From Fremontodendron californicum (Eukaryota > Streptophyta > Magnoliopsida > Malvales > Malvaceae): a stretch of DNA of 64,000 nt. Below are positions 28,606 through 40,170 of this stretch, one piece after another. A model generated the notes under the pieces. That model saw nothing but the letters and a program-made list of their open reading frames with translations. It ran no database searches and was not told the DNA's origin. The position numbers and the translations under genes were made by a program. The stretch's first letter is position 1. Each line of letters begins with the position of its first letter. The stretch is taken from the NCBI GenBank assembly GCA_030761205.1, contig JAULJL010000033.1, positions 3,789,501 through 3,853,500 of the forward strand. The letters are read 5' to 3'.

Positions 28606-30294
28606 TTGGAAGAGACATTGCAAGCATTCATGCAAACACAAGCAAATGTGAATAACCAAACTTCACAGGACATCAATGAGATCAAAAACACCTTGTCCAC
28701 ATTGACAGCTTCATTACGCACTCAAGAAAAAGGTAAGTTTCCTGCTCAACCTCAGCCTAACCCTTCTACTCAATGTTTTGTTTCTTGCTCCAATGAAACT
28801 CAACAGGAAAATGCCAGTTCTATCACAACTCTTCGAAGTGGAAAGGCAATTGACAAAAACATTCCATCAAAAGACCAAGATCCTCCTTCCCCTCCGAAAA
28901 GTAATGGTAAGGATGATGGTAAGTCTGAACTTCTTGAAAATTTGGACAAAGAAAAAGGTATGCATCCTGCTCCTTTTCCTCAAAGGTTGCAAACAATAAA
29001 GAATTTGAATCAAAATGCAGAAATTTATGAACTTTTCAAACAAGTTAAGATTAACATTCCTTTATTGGATGCAATCAAACAAGTTCCATCTTATGCTAAA
29101 TTTTTGAAGGACATGTGCATATTTAAAAGGAAACATAATGTACAAAAGAAAGCATTTCTGACGGAAACTGTGAGCTCAATCATTCAGCACCTTACTCCAC
29201 ATAAATTCAAAGATCCTGGATGTCCAACAATCTCATGCATCATTGGAAACACTAGAATAGAACGTGCATTGCTTGATCTTGGTGCTAGTGTTAATCTTTT
29301 GCCTTTTTCTGTTTATCAACAGTTAGGTTTAGGTGAACTCAAGGAAACACCTGTTACACTTCAACTAGCTGATCGTTCTGTAAAAATTCCTCGAGGGATA
29401 GTTGAAGATGTTTTGGTTCAAATTGATAATTTTTACTTCCCTGTTGATTTTATTGTTTTGGACACACATCCTGTTTCAAATCCAAATGTTCAAATTCCTG
29501 TTATATTAGGCCGTCCATTTCTTGCAACTTCTAATGCTCTGATAAATTGCAGGAATGGTATTTTGAACATTTCTTTTGGAAATATGACTTTAGAATTAAA
29601 TGTGTTCAACATTTGCAAGCAACCTGGTGATGATTCAGAAGTACATGAAGTGGATTTCATTGAAGAACTTGTTCATGAACATCTCACCACTACCACATTC
29701 CATGATCCTTTAGAAGCTTATTTAATTGAATGTGAGTTTGATAATGCTTCAGAAATTTCACACACTGATTCTTTGTTAAATTCTTTTCAGGTTAAGCATT
29801 GTTGGAAACAAAAGTTTGAGGAACTTCCATCACTCACAAATGTCACTGTACCATCAACTATTGAACCACCCAAGCTGGATTTAAAACCATTGCCATCTGA
29901 GCTAAAATATTCCTTTTTGGGTGAGAATGAAACTTTTCCAGTCATAAATGAACTTGAGGAACTCAGAAATGATGCATATGAGAATTCTAAAATTCATAAA
30001 GAAAGAACTAAAGCCTTTCATGACAAGTTAATTTCAAGAAAAACATTTGATGTTGGGCAAAAAGTTCTACTTTATAATTCTAGACTCCACATATTTCCTG
30101 GTAAATTGAGATCAAGATGGACTGGCCCATTTGTGGTTAAGCATGTGTATCATTATGGAGCAGTTGACATTGAGAATCCTCAAAATGGTAACGTATTCAA
30201 GGTAAATGGACAAAGACTCAAACTCTTTTTGGAAAATCATGTTACTCAAGAAGAGGTTGTTTTTCTTTCTGATCCTTGTTTTGAAAATAACTAG
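28606..30294 (+). pseudogene. Protease fused in frame to the polyprotein C-terminus (element 3)
   Basis: 562 open codons: gag-protease linker, protease with LDLGASVNLLP and ILGRPFLATS, then at 29947/29948 a direct jump to NELEELRNDAYENSKIH. Compared with element 1, 2484 bp (8837-11320) are missing, exactly 828 codons, so RT, RNase H and the integrase core are removed without loss of frame. The C-terminal chromodomain-like tail region and VVFLSDPCFENN remain. It cannot replicate alone. Confidence 0.9.
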
Positions 30295-30474
30295 ATGTAA
30301 ATATAATTTTTACTAATTTCCAAAAAAAAAAAAAAATAATACATTTTTTTTAACCCCGGTTAAATGGCGGATAACGGTACTCCGTGATTATTTAAGTTGG
30401 TTCCATCAGCTACCCACAAAACTGATATTGTATATAAATTTCTCTTTCAATTTCTTTTTCATTTTTTTTTTAAG
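30295..30474 (+). promoter_or_regulatory. Conserved block before the C4 gene, element 3
   Basis: Has the AACCCCGGTT-type block and TATATAAAT. The pyrimidine tract ends in TTTTAAG rather than TTTTCAGG, so the splice-acceptor-like motif is weakened in this copy. Confidence 0.5.
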
Positions 30475-31011
30475 ATGGATGATATTCTCACAAGATTGCA
30501 GAAACGATTTCCTCCTTTTCCTCGAAATATTTTACTGAAGCTTTACCAAGTTCGATTTGAAAGATTAAGAATGCTTATGCACAAAGGGATTCCTGAAGAC
30601 ATACGTTGGATAATTGAAGCCAAGGTACGTGAAGATGAATATCTTCCTGTTTTGCATTTACCAGGTACAGGTAGAAGCACTTTTGCAAAGAAGCGACGAG
30701 CAAAGCGCATGAGTTCAAATTGCCACAAATGTGCACGATGGACGTGTAACGGTAAATGTCGTTCTATTGGGATTCCGTCCTCTAATCGAGATGATAAAAT
30801 TGAATTCATTAAGGATGGACTGAGTAAGGAGAATTTGGGTAATATCCAACTTTCTCTTGAGACGCATCCTAGTGGAGACGTACAAAGAGAAATTCTTGAT
30901 TTATGGCTGCAATTCCAAAGGGAATGGCAACATCTTGGGAATCTGTTGTTAAAAGACCCTGTTTGCCAGCTTGTAAGAAAACTGGATGGAAAGCATATCC
31001 TCGACTCATAG
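30475..31011 (+). CDS. C4 zinc-finger basic protein resembling carlavirus cysteine-rich protein (element 3)
   Basis: 178 aa from the conserved MDDIL start; an in-frame ATG at 30397 in the conserved upstream block would add 26 residues but is not shared by all copies. GRSTFAKKRRAKR and CHKCARWTCNGKC are intact; one Pro to Leu change (DLWLQF) is seen near the C-terminus. Open and full length in an element that lost its pol core. Confidence 0.68.
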   Translation: MDDILTRLQKRFPPFPRNILLKLYQVRFERLRMLMHKGIPEDIRWIIEAKVREDEYLPVLHLPGTGRSTFAKKRRAKRMSSNCHKCARWTCNGKCRSIGIPSSNRDDKIEFIKDGLSKENLGNIQLSLETHPSGDVQREILDLWLQFQREWQHLGNLLLKDPVCQLVRKLDGKHILDS

Positions 31012-31376
31012 AAGGCGTTTAAGCCGTTTCTGGACGTAAAACCAGAGGAAGATGTGAGCCACAATCACAACTACAATAAATGACTTCTCAACTTTTGGTT
31101 TGATTTGCAATAACTTCATTTCGGTTTAATTTACGTGTTGTTAGATTTTTGTAATTATTCTCGTTTTTTTTTTTTTTGCATTGGTCTTTTACGGTTGATT
31201 TTTCTTCTCTTTTTGATTTTCTTCCTGAAATCACGCAAAAATCTTTTGTTAGGTTAACATTTTCTTCTGACAGATCAAATACACTTTCGGCGACATTATT
31301 ACTCTTGTCTGATTCATTACTCAGTCCTCTATATATTACACCATGTACTCATTCTCTTTCAGGCACTTGAAAAAAA
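31012..31376 (+). promoter_or_regulatory. C4 gene-LOG intergenic region, element 3
   Basis: 365 bp, long form. CTCTATATATTAC and TCTCTTTCAG are retained; the A-rich leader is short. Confidence 0.45.
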
Positions 31377-32024
31377 ATGGAAAGTACTTTGTCCCAGCGC
31401 ATTAAAAAAATTTGTGTCTTTGGAGGTGCTTATCCAGGGAAAAATAACATATTCGCTGATGAAGCCATAAGAGTTGGAGTAATACTTGCCCAACAAAAGA
31501 TCCAGTTGATTTATGGAGGCGGTAGTACGGGTTTAATGGGAGCAGTCGCTACAGCAGCACACGCCGGAGGAAGTCCAGCTCTAGGAATCGTGCCAAAACA
31601 ATTCACAGGTTTTTGTGGACCTACCGTGGGTAAGGAAATACAAGTCTGGAGTATCCCTGAACGGATGACAATCATGTACCATTCTGCCGATGCATTCATT
31701 GCTTTACCAGGAGGTCTGGGTACATTGGAAGAAATAGCTTGCGTGGCTTCTTGGTCATCTTTGGTCACAAATAAGAAACCCATTGGTTTGCTTAATATTA
31801 ATGGTTATTTTAGTAATTTGCTTTCATATTTAGATAATGCTGTGGATAATGGATTCATGTTTTCAGAGGCAAGGAGAACCATAATTTCTGCTACAACCAT
31901 TGAAGATTTAGTCAAAAAGCTCCAAGCTTATGAGTATTTATCTGCTACGGTTGTTTCGCAAACGCTCGGAAAAAGAAAAAGAGATATGGACGAGCAAGGA
32001 GTAGATTGCACTCTATCTTTGTGA
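31377..32024 (+). CDS. LOG-like: LOG-family cytokinin-activating enzyme (element 3)
   Basis: 215 aa, open. GGGSTGLMG, R96 and PGGLGTLEE are conserved. Changes against the element 1 copy include S5L, H43Q, V68A, L75Q, D78G, I97M and a Cys to Tyr in the tail (AYEYLS). None touches the signature motifs, so activity is plausible. Confidence 0.92.
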   Translation: MESTLSQRIKKICVFGGAYPGKNNIFADEAIRVGVILAQQKIQLIYGGGSTGLMGAVATAAHAGGSPALGIVPKQFTGFCGPTVGKEIQVWSIPERMTIMYHSADAFIALPGGLGTLEEIACVASWSSLVTNKKPIGLLNINGYFSNLLSYLDNAVDNGFMFSEARRTIISATTIEDLVKKLQAYEYLSATVVSQTLGKRKRDMDEQGVDCTLSL

Positions 32025-32483
32025 CATTATCTAACATTTTGTTTGTTGTGTCTCAGTTATAATAAGTGGTTAGCAACCTCTGCAGGTAATATCTCCTAAA
32101 TTCTACCTTTAGTAGGGGGTAAGAGACATATTTTGCTAATTTAAAAAAAAAAAAAATTTGATGTGTTTTAAGCCATTTAGAAGTATTCATTCTGAACAAG
32201 GTCTGAGTAAGGGAGACTTGAGACATACCTTGTCAGTTTGATTTTAATCTTTTTATGTTTACTTGTTAATTTTTGTTAAGTATTTTAGGATTATTTAGGT
32301 TGCATGAGTTTGTTTTGTTTTGAGTCTTAGTTATTCCTATTCTTATGTTATTAGTTCTTTTCTCTTACACATGATTCTTTCATTTGGGTTAATAGACTTA
32401 CATTGAGGACAATGTAAGAATTAAGTGTGGGGGTAACGATTTAGGATTTCTTTTATTTTTGTCTACTATTTTTTTTATGAGTC

Positions 32484-32525
<42 letters not shown>

Positions 32526-33994
32526 TTAATGTGTTCTAGTTCCTTTTTAATACAATGATGAGATATGAATTGCATAAGTCTAAAACAGATTTATTAGTGA
32601 GAAGATTTTCATGAGAATTGAGCTTGATGTCAACCTTTTTATGAGCCAATGTTAATATGATATGTTGATTGAGAAAGAAGCATGTTTAGACTTAATCTGA
32701 CTTGTATAATCATCCTTGTGAGTTTTTGAGGCTATAATGATTGATACATTATACAAATCAATCTAATTTCTTTCTTGAGTGCTCTTATGATTACATGATT
32801 CTCTAGAACTTGCTTTAAATCGTTTGAGACTATATTGATACATGTGACAACATGAATATGATAGAGGCATTAGGATTATAACCAGAGCCAAACAGCCATC
32901 CATTATTAATGTTCTAAGAGAACATCCCCACTAGTGAGCCAATTTGAGCCTACATTAAATATGCTATTTTATTGGTAACCAGAACTTACACCTAGCCTAA
33001 ATATACTTATATCCTTACCCTTGTTCTAAAGATGGATTATATATTTTGAGACATATTGCAAAAAGAAGGGATACTTTTTGAAAATTTGGGTTAGAACGAA
33101 AGATAAGTGTAGGGGAGGAGAGAGGCAAAAGTCAAGAGAAAAAGAAAGGGATCATTGTCAAATACATTCCCATATTAAAAAAAAAAAAATCTCTTGAACT
33201 TCTAGTTAAAGTAAAGAAAAAGATGTTACAAAGTTGGTTAGAATGAAGCAAAGGCTCAACATGAATATTTAGCCTATGTTATTATGTGCTTTATAAGAGT
33301 TTTGAGAAGTTTTATTTGTATGATCTTATTATGTCTCTAAACTCTATGAACTTTTTGGAACCTTTGTGATATCTTTATCCTTTTGTTCTTTAACCACATT
33401 ATAACCCTTTGGCCCCATTACAACCTTGAAAAAAGACCTCTTGATTTATGAAGTTGTATGATCTAAATAGTGGAGAATAGGTGGACAAGCAAGCATATGG
33501 TAGAACTGTTTTCATGAGATTGATTGAGTGTAAACACTTTACCACTACTTTAAAGAGTGAAAATCATGAGAGTATAGTGAGAAGTTGAGATTAAGTTGAA
33601 TATGCACTATTTTGATTGAAATATGTTATGTTAATATTGGCTTAACTCATTTATTTACATTCAAGCATGAATTTTTGTGAAATTCTTTGAGCTATTGATT
33701 AGTTTATAAGACTTGTTCAAAGATTGTCTCTAATTTATATTGAAAGGATTAGGAGTAAATATTTTTAATGTATGTAGTTTACTTATATTTTAGTTTTTCA
33801 ATGTTTGTGGGTATCGTTCTAGCAAACCCTCACGAGACTAAACTCGTCCACTAGGGACACCTAGGGGTTTAAAGGCTTGTGTCACATGCTAAGTGCCACC
33901 GTGATTTCCAACGAAAATGGATTAAATTAGATTTTCTTATTTTATTTTTATTGAGTCGTTGCTAGGGACTAGCAACAATCTAAGTGTGGGGGTG
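32025..33994 (+). other. 3' non-coding region and PPT of element 3
   Basis: No genes. It carries one copy of the ~190-bp repeat (32266-32450), an ATT/TTA microsatellite at about 32485-32525, the hairpin block near 33832-33865 and the PPT AAGTGTGGGGG at 33982-33992. The A-type element 1 lacks the ~190-bp repeat here, so this part looks B-derived. Confidence 0.7.
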
Positions 33995-35497
33995 TGATAA
34001 CTCGTATAATTATATAGTTCTTAGTTATGTTTTATTATTGTTTTGTGTCAAATACGAGTTATTATTGCTTAGTCTAATTGTGTTTATGATATTTTATATT
34101 TTTATGTAATTTGGTGTTTTTCACGAGTTTCTTTGAGTGATTTCAGATTACTAGGTTAAATCAACAATTAAGGGCAAATCCAGTTCAGTTCCAGTTCCGA
34201 CACCTTTTGCCATATCCGCCATATCTGGAGTTTCACTGAAGCAATAAGGCTAAATTTTGTACAGTGCAAAGTTAAGAGGCATATATATCTTTTTCATGTT
34301 TTACACTTCTTGAAACGGAGTCGTTTTCCCTAGCGAAATCGACCATCAAATTGGCTGATGTGCAATGACGTCTGTGCTGACCTGTTTTGGTATTTTGACC
34401 ATATCTTCCGATCCACATGAGCAAATGATCTGATTCCAGCGGCTATGGATCCGTAACTGATAGGGGTATATTTTTCTAGAAGACCATTTGATCAGATCGA
34501 GCCTCCAACATTGACAAAATCGACCATCAAGCTGGCTGATCAGAATTGTCATACAATATGACGAAAATTGTTAGAAAAATGCACCCACCTATTATACCTA
34601 CCTTTGAAATTTATAAAGCTTGTCTCTTGTCATTTAGCTCTCCAAAATGTGTATAAATAGAGGGCCTTGGATGAGCATTAAAGAGAGATTGGTAGGATAT
34701 TAGCCATTGTAATAAAATTTTCTAAGTTTTCTTCTTCTTTCCTTTCTCTAGTTTTCTTTTTTTATTTACTTATGCTTCTTACATTTCTTTTCATTTTATT
34801 CATATCTAGTATGTGTTGCTAATCATATTGTTGAGGTGATGAGGTGAAGCTTTTGGTAAATGCTAAGGTTAGTCTCTTAAACATGAGCTAAAATGAATCA
34901 TCATTTATAAACACTAGTATAGATAATATTTTCTTTTGGTTTAAAATCATACTTGCAAAGTAGAGATCTTGATTCATTATTGACAATGAAAATGGCACAG
35001 TAAATGCTTGGTTTCATAACCTTGATTTGTTGTAGACATATACCTTGGCATAAGGAATGCTTGGACTCTTTTTATGAGTTTTAAGGACACCAAATGAACA
35101 TAATATCATATGCTATGGACGTTGGACAATTTGGACTGAATTGCTAAACCTTCCGATTGGAATCTCCCTTATGTGTGAATTTCAATTGTGTAATAAAACA
35201 AGATTAATCTTAGCATAACACCAAGAGTGGATTCTCTAACCTCAACATCTTTTCTTATTGTTTTTTATATCTTGTTTAATATCTTTTATGTTATTTTGTT
35301 TATTTTGTTCTCTAATATCTTGTTTATCTTGTTTTGTTGTTGATTCCCTAATATCTTGTTTACTTTCTTTTTCTTATATATTTATAAACTTATACTTACT
35401 AATACGCTTCCCTGTGGTTCGACCTCGGACACCCGAGAATTTATTACTTGAACATAACCTGCACTTGGGTTTACAACTCTTAATTGAGTCTCCATCA
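33995..35497 (+). repeat. 3' LTR of element 3
   Basis: 1503 bp, same ends as the 5' LTR with scattered substitutions. Followed by the target duplication CCTAG. Confidence 0.93.
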
Positions 35498-35502
35498 CCT
35501 AG

Positions 35503-36230
35503 CATAGGCATTGTAAACATAAACATAAAATTAAAGAGAATCTAAGAAGGAAATAAAAGAAAGAAAGAAGAAGAAGAAAATAAAGAAAAAGAAAACTAGA
35601 GAAAAGAAAGAAGAAGAAAACTTAGAGAATTTTATTACAATGGCTAATTTCCTACCAATCTACCCTCTCTTACAATCATCCAAGGCCCTCTATTTATACA
35701 CATTTTGGAAGGCTAAATGACAAGAGACAAGCTTTACAAATTTCAAAGGTAGGTATAATAGGTGGGTGCATTTTTCTAACAATTTTCGTCATATTGTATG
35801 ACAATTTTGATCAGCCAACTTGATGGTCGATTTTGTCAATTTTGGAGGCCTGATCTGATCACATGGTCTTCTAAAAAAATGTTCCCCTATCAGTTACTGA
35901 TCCATAGCCGTTGCATCAGCTCATTTGCTGATGTGGATAAGAAGATATAGGCAAAATACGAAAACAGGTCAGCACAGACGTCTTTGCACATCAGCCAACT
36001 TGATGGTCGATTTCGCTAGGGAAAACGACTCCGTTTCAAGAAGTGTAAAACATGAAAAAGATAGATATGCCTCTTAACTTTGCACGGTTAAAATTTCAGC
36101 CTTATTGCTTCAGTGAAACTCGAGATATAGCTGATATGGAAAAAGGTGCCGCAACTGGAACTGAACTGGATTTGCCCTTAATTCTAGTAATCTGAAATCA
36201 CTAAAAACTATATAATTATACGAGTTATCA
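35503..36230 (-). repeat. 3' LTR of element 4, proximal part
   Basis: Continues the inverted LTR broken at 25711 and ends with the LTR start (TGATAACTCG on the minus strand) at 36230. About 130 bp of U3 present in the other LTR are deleted near 36200. Confidence 0.9.
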
Positions 36231-38152
36231 CACCCCCACACTTAGATTGTTGCTAGTCCCTAGCAACGACTCAATAAAATAAGAAAATCTAATCTAATCC
36301 ATTTTCGTAGGAAATCACGGTGGCACTTAGCATGTGACACAAGCCTTTAAACCCCTAGGTGTCCCTAGTGGACGAGTTTAGTCTCGTGAGGGTTTACTAG
36401 AACGATACCCACAAACATTGAAGACATAAGAAAAACTAAAAATAATAATTATAACTAATCCTTCCAATATAAATTAGAGATAATCATTGGACAAGTCTTA
36501 AAAACTAATAAATAGCTTAAAGAAATTCACAAAAATTCTTGCTTGAATGTAAATAGTTTGAGTTAAGCCAATATTAACATAACATATTTCAATCAAAATA
36601 GTGCATATTCAAACTTAATCTCAACCTCTCACATGGGATACTCTCATGATTTTCACTCTTTAAAGTAGTGGTAAAGTGTTTACACTCAATCAATCTCATG
36701 AAAATAGTTCTACCATATGCTTGCTTGTCCACCTATTCTCCACTAAAAGATCATGCAACTTCATAAATCAAGAGGTCTTTAATCAAGGTTGTAATGGGGC
36801 CAAGGGGTTTGTAATGTGGTTGAAGAACAAAAGGATAAAGATATCACAAAGGTTCCAAAGAGTTCATAAAGTTTAGAGACATAAAAAGATCATACAAAGA
36901 AACTTCTCAAAACTCTTTACAAGTACATAGTCACCTAGGCCGGATATTCATGTTGGGCCTTTTCTTCATTCTAAACAACTTTGTAACATCTTTTTCTTTT
37001 TCCACAAATTCAAGAGATGATTCATATTTTTTTTTTACATAGGAATATATTTGCGAGTATTCCATTTCTTTTTCTCTTGACTTTTCTTTCCTTTTCCCCC
37101 CACACTTATTTCTTGTTTCTAACCCAAATTTTTAACTAAAAATATCCCTTGTTTTTTTGCAATATGTCTCAAAATATATAATCCATCTTTAGAACAAGGG
37201 TAAGGATATAAGTATATTTAGGCTAGGTGTAAGTTGTGGTTACCAATAAAACAGCATATTTAATGTAGGCTCAAATTGGCTCACTAGTGGGGATGTTCTC
37301 TTAGAACATTAATAATGGATGGCTGTTTGGCTCTGGTTATAATCCTAATGCCTCTATCATATTCATGTTGTCACATGTATCAATATAGTCTCAAACGGTT
37401 TAAAGCAAGTTCTAGAGAATCATGTAATCATAAGAGCACTCAAGAAAGAAATTAGATTGATTTGTATAATGCATCAATCATTATAGGCTCAAAAACTCAC
37501 AAGGATGATTATACAAGTCAGATTAAGTCTAAACATGCTTCTTTCTCAATCAACATATCATATTAACATTGGCTCATAAAAAGGTTGACATCAAGCTCAA
37601 TTCTCATGAAAATCTTCTCACTAATAAATCTGTTTTAGACTTATGCAATTCATATCTCATCATTGTATTAAAAAGGAACTAAAACACACTAAAAAAATAA
37701 TAATAATAATAATAATAAAGACTCATAAAAAAAATAGTAGACAAAAATAAAAAAAATCCTAAATCATTCCCCCCACACTTAATTCTTACATTGTCCTCAA
37801 TGTAAGTCTATTAACCCAAATGAAAGAATCATGTGTAAGAGAAAAGAACTAATAACATAAGAATAGGAACAACTAAGACTCAAAACAAAACAAAACCATG
37901 CAACCTAAATAATCCTAAAATACTAAACAAAAATTAACAAGTAAACATAAAAAGATTAAAATCAAACTGACAAGGTATGTCTCAAGTCTCCCTTACTCAG
38001 ACCTTGTGCAGAATGAATACTTTTAAATGGCTTAAAACACAAATTTCTTTCTTCTTTTTTTTTTTTGAAGGTAAAATTTAGGATATATTACCTGTAGAGG
38101 TTGCTAACCACTTATTATAACTGAGACACAACAAACAAAATGTTAGATAATG
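36231..38152 (-). other. PPT and 3' non-coding region of element 4
   Basis: PPT AAGTGTGGGGG on the minus strand at 36243-36233. No genes. The hairpin block is near 36350-36390. A copy of the ~190-bp repeat with ACATTGAGGACAATGT and AAGTGTGGGGGG lies at 37752-37940. Confidence 0.75.
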
Positions 38153-38800
38153 TCACAAAGACAAGGTGCAATCCACTCCTTGCTCATCCATATCTCTTTT
38201 TCTTTTTCCGAGCGTTTGCGAAACAACCGTAGCAGATAAACACTCATAAGCTTGGAGCTTTTTGAGTAAATCTTCAATGGTTGTAGCAGAAATTATGGTT
38301 CTCCTTGCCTCTGAAAACATGAATCCATTATCCACAGCATTATCTAAATATGAAAGCAAATTACTAAAATAACCATTAATATTAAGCAAACCAATGGGTT
38401 TTTTATTTGTGACCAAAGATGACCAAGAAGCCACGCAAGCTATTTCTTCCAATGTACCCAGACCTCCTGGTAAAGCAATGAATGCATCGGCAGAATGGTA
38501 CATGATTGTCATCCGTTCAGGGATACTCCAGACTTGTATTTCCTTACCCACGGTAGGTCCACAAAAACCTGTGAATAGTTTTGGCACTATTCCTAGAACT
38601 GGACTTCTTTCGGCGTGTGCTGCTGTAGCGACTGCTCCCATTAAACCCGTACTACCGCCTCCATAAATCAAGTGGATCTTTTGTTGGGCAAGTATTACTC
38701 CAACTTTTATGGCTTCATCAGCGAATATGTTATTTTTCCCTGGATAAGCACCTCCAAAGACACAAATTTTTTTAATGCGCTGGGACGAAGTACTTTCCAT
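38153..38800 (-). CDS. LOG-like: LOG-family cytokinin-activating enzyme (element 4)
   Basis: 215 aa, open. GGGSTGLMG, R96 and PGGLGTLEE are present. R32 is Lys and D78 is Gly; the usual G64-G65 are Glu-Arg (AHAERSP), a non-conservative change close to the nucleotide-binding loop that might impair the enzyme. The tail with KRKR is kept. The neighbouring C4 gene of this element has a stop codon, so LOG is the only intact accessory gene here. Confidence 0.9.
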   Translation of the reverse strand: MESTSSQRIKKICVFGGAYPGKNNIFADEAIKVGVILAQQKIHLIYGGGSTGLMGAVATAAHAERSPVLGIVPKLFTGFCGPTVGKEIQVWSIPERMTIMYHSADAFIALPGGLGTLEEIACVASWSSLVTNKKPIGLLNINGYFSNLLSYLDNAVDNGFMFSEARRTIISATTIEDLLKKLQAYECLSATVVSQTLGKRKRDMDEQGVDCTLSL

Positions 38801-39148
38801 TTTTTTTTAATTGTCGAGTGCCTGAAAGAGAATGAGTACATGGTGTAATATATAGAGGACTGAGTAGTGAATCAGACAAGAGTAATAATGTCGCCGAAAG
38901 TGTATCTGACCTGTCAGAAGAAAATGTTAACCTAACAAAAGATTTTTGCGTGATTTCAAGAAGAAAAAATCAACCGTAAAAGACAAATAAAAAAAACGAG
39001 AATAATTACACAAATCGAACAACACGTAAATTAAACCAAAATAAAGTTATTGCAAATCAAACCAAAAGCTGAGAAGTCATTTATTGTAGTTGTGATTGTG
39101 GCTCACATCTTCCTCTGGTTTTACGTCCAGAAACGGCTTAAACGCCTT
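38801..39148 (-). promoter_or_regulatory. C4 gene-LOG intergenic region, element 4
   Basis: 348 bp, long form, inverted. TATA-like and acceptor-like motifs are kept; the A-rich leader is altered (ACTCGACAATT). Confidence 0.45.
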
Positions 39149-39685
39149 CTATGAGTCGAGGATATGCTTCCCATCCAGTTTTCTTACAAGCTGGCAAACA
39201 GGGTCTTTTAACATCAGATTCCCAAGATGTTGCCATTCCCTTTGGAATTGCGGCCATAAATCAAGAATTTCTCTTTGTACGTCTCCACTAGGATGCGTCT
39301 CAAGAGAAAGTTGGATATTACCCAAATTCTCCTTACTCAGTCCATCCTTAATGAATTCAATTTTATCATCTCGATTAGAGGACGGAATCCCAATAGAACG
39401 ACATTTACCGTTACACGTCCATCATGCACATTTGTGGCAGTTTGAACTCATGCGCTTTGCTCGTCGCTTCTTTGCAAAAGTGCTTCTACCTGTACCTGGT
39501 AAATGCAAAACAGGAAGATATTCATCTTCACGTACCTTGGCTTCAATTATCCAACGTATGTCTTCAGGAATCCCTTTGTGCATAAGCATTCTTAATCTTT
39601 CAAATCGAACTTGGTAAAGCTTCAGTAAAATATTTCGAGGAAAAGGAGGAAATCGTTTCTGCAATCTTGTGAGAATATCATCCAT
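39149..39685 (-). pseudogene. C4 protein gene with premature stop (element 4)
   Basis: Colinear with the 178-codon genes elsewhere. The codon after CHKCA is TGA (39424-39422) where the others have CGA, a C to T change inside the four-cysteine cluster, so only the first 87 residues and the basic stretch would be made. The rest of the frame downstream is undamaged. Confidence 0.85.
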
Positions 39686-40170
39686 CCTGAAAAAAAATGA
39701 AAAAAAATTGAAAGAGAAATTGGAAGAGAAATTTATATACAATATCAGTTTTGTGGGTAGCTGATGGAACCGATTTAAATAATCACGGAGTACCGTTATC
39801 CGCCATTTAACCGGGGTTAAAAAAATTAAAAATTATATTTACATCTAGTTATTTTCAAAACAAGGATCAGAAAGAAAAACAACATAAAAAAAACTCAAAA
39901 ACAAAACACTCTAAATAAAATCCTAAATTCTTCCCCCTACACATAATTTTTACATTGTCCTCAATGTAATGCTATTATCCCCCAATGCAAGAATTATATG
40001 TAAGAGAAAAAAAACTATTAAACAAAAGAAAAGAAAAACAATAAAAGATAGAATGATGGAGAGTAAGGAATATGCAAATCTGATATAATAGATGCTCTCC
40101 ATCCTTTTGGGTTGCCTCCCAAGAAGCGCTTGGTTTATTGTCCTCAGCCTGACTTAGACCCATGCCATTA
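39686..40170 (-). other. Cassette left flank in element 4: repeat copy 1, A-type pol tail, conserved block
   Basis: The last 13 codons of the A-type pol (ending DPCFENN and stop) lie at 39883-39845, about 290 bp after the B-type pol has already stopped. Repeat copy 1 is at about 40030-39909. The AACCCCGGTT-type block and TATATAAAT follow before the C4 gene. Confidence 0.8.

Larger units (their letters stand above)
25712..35497 (+). mobile_element. Element 3: A-type LTR retrotransposon with pol core deleted
   Basis: LTRs 25712-27214 and 33995-35497, both 1503 bp. Target duplication CCTAG at 25707-25711 and 35498-35502. It carries PBS, damaged gag, a frame joining protease directly to the polyprotein C-terminus, intact C4 and LOG-like genes and the PPT. 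It sits inside the 3' LTR of element 4, so it is the younger of the two. Confidence 0.93.

Noticed and set aside
32485..32525. ATT/TTA microsatellite as a matrix-attachment or origin site
   Set aside because: Length varies between copies (for example near 21830, 37695, 58027); ordinary microsatellite in the 3' region.
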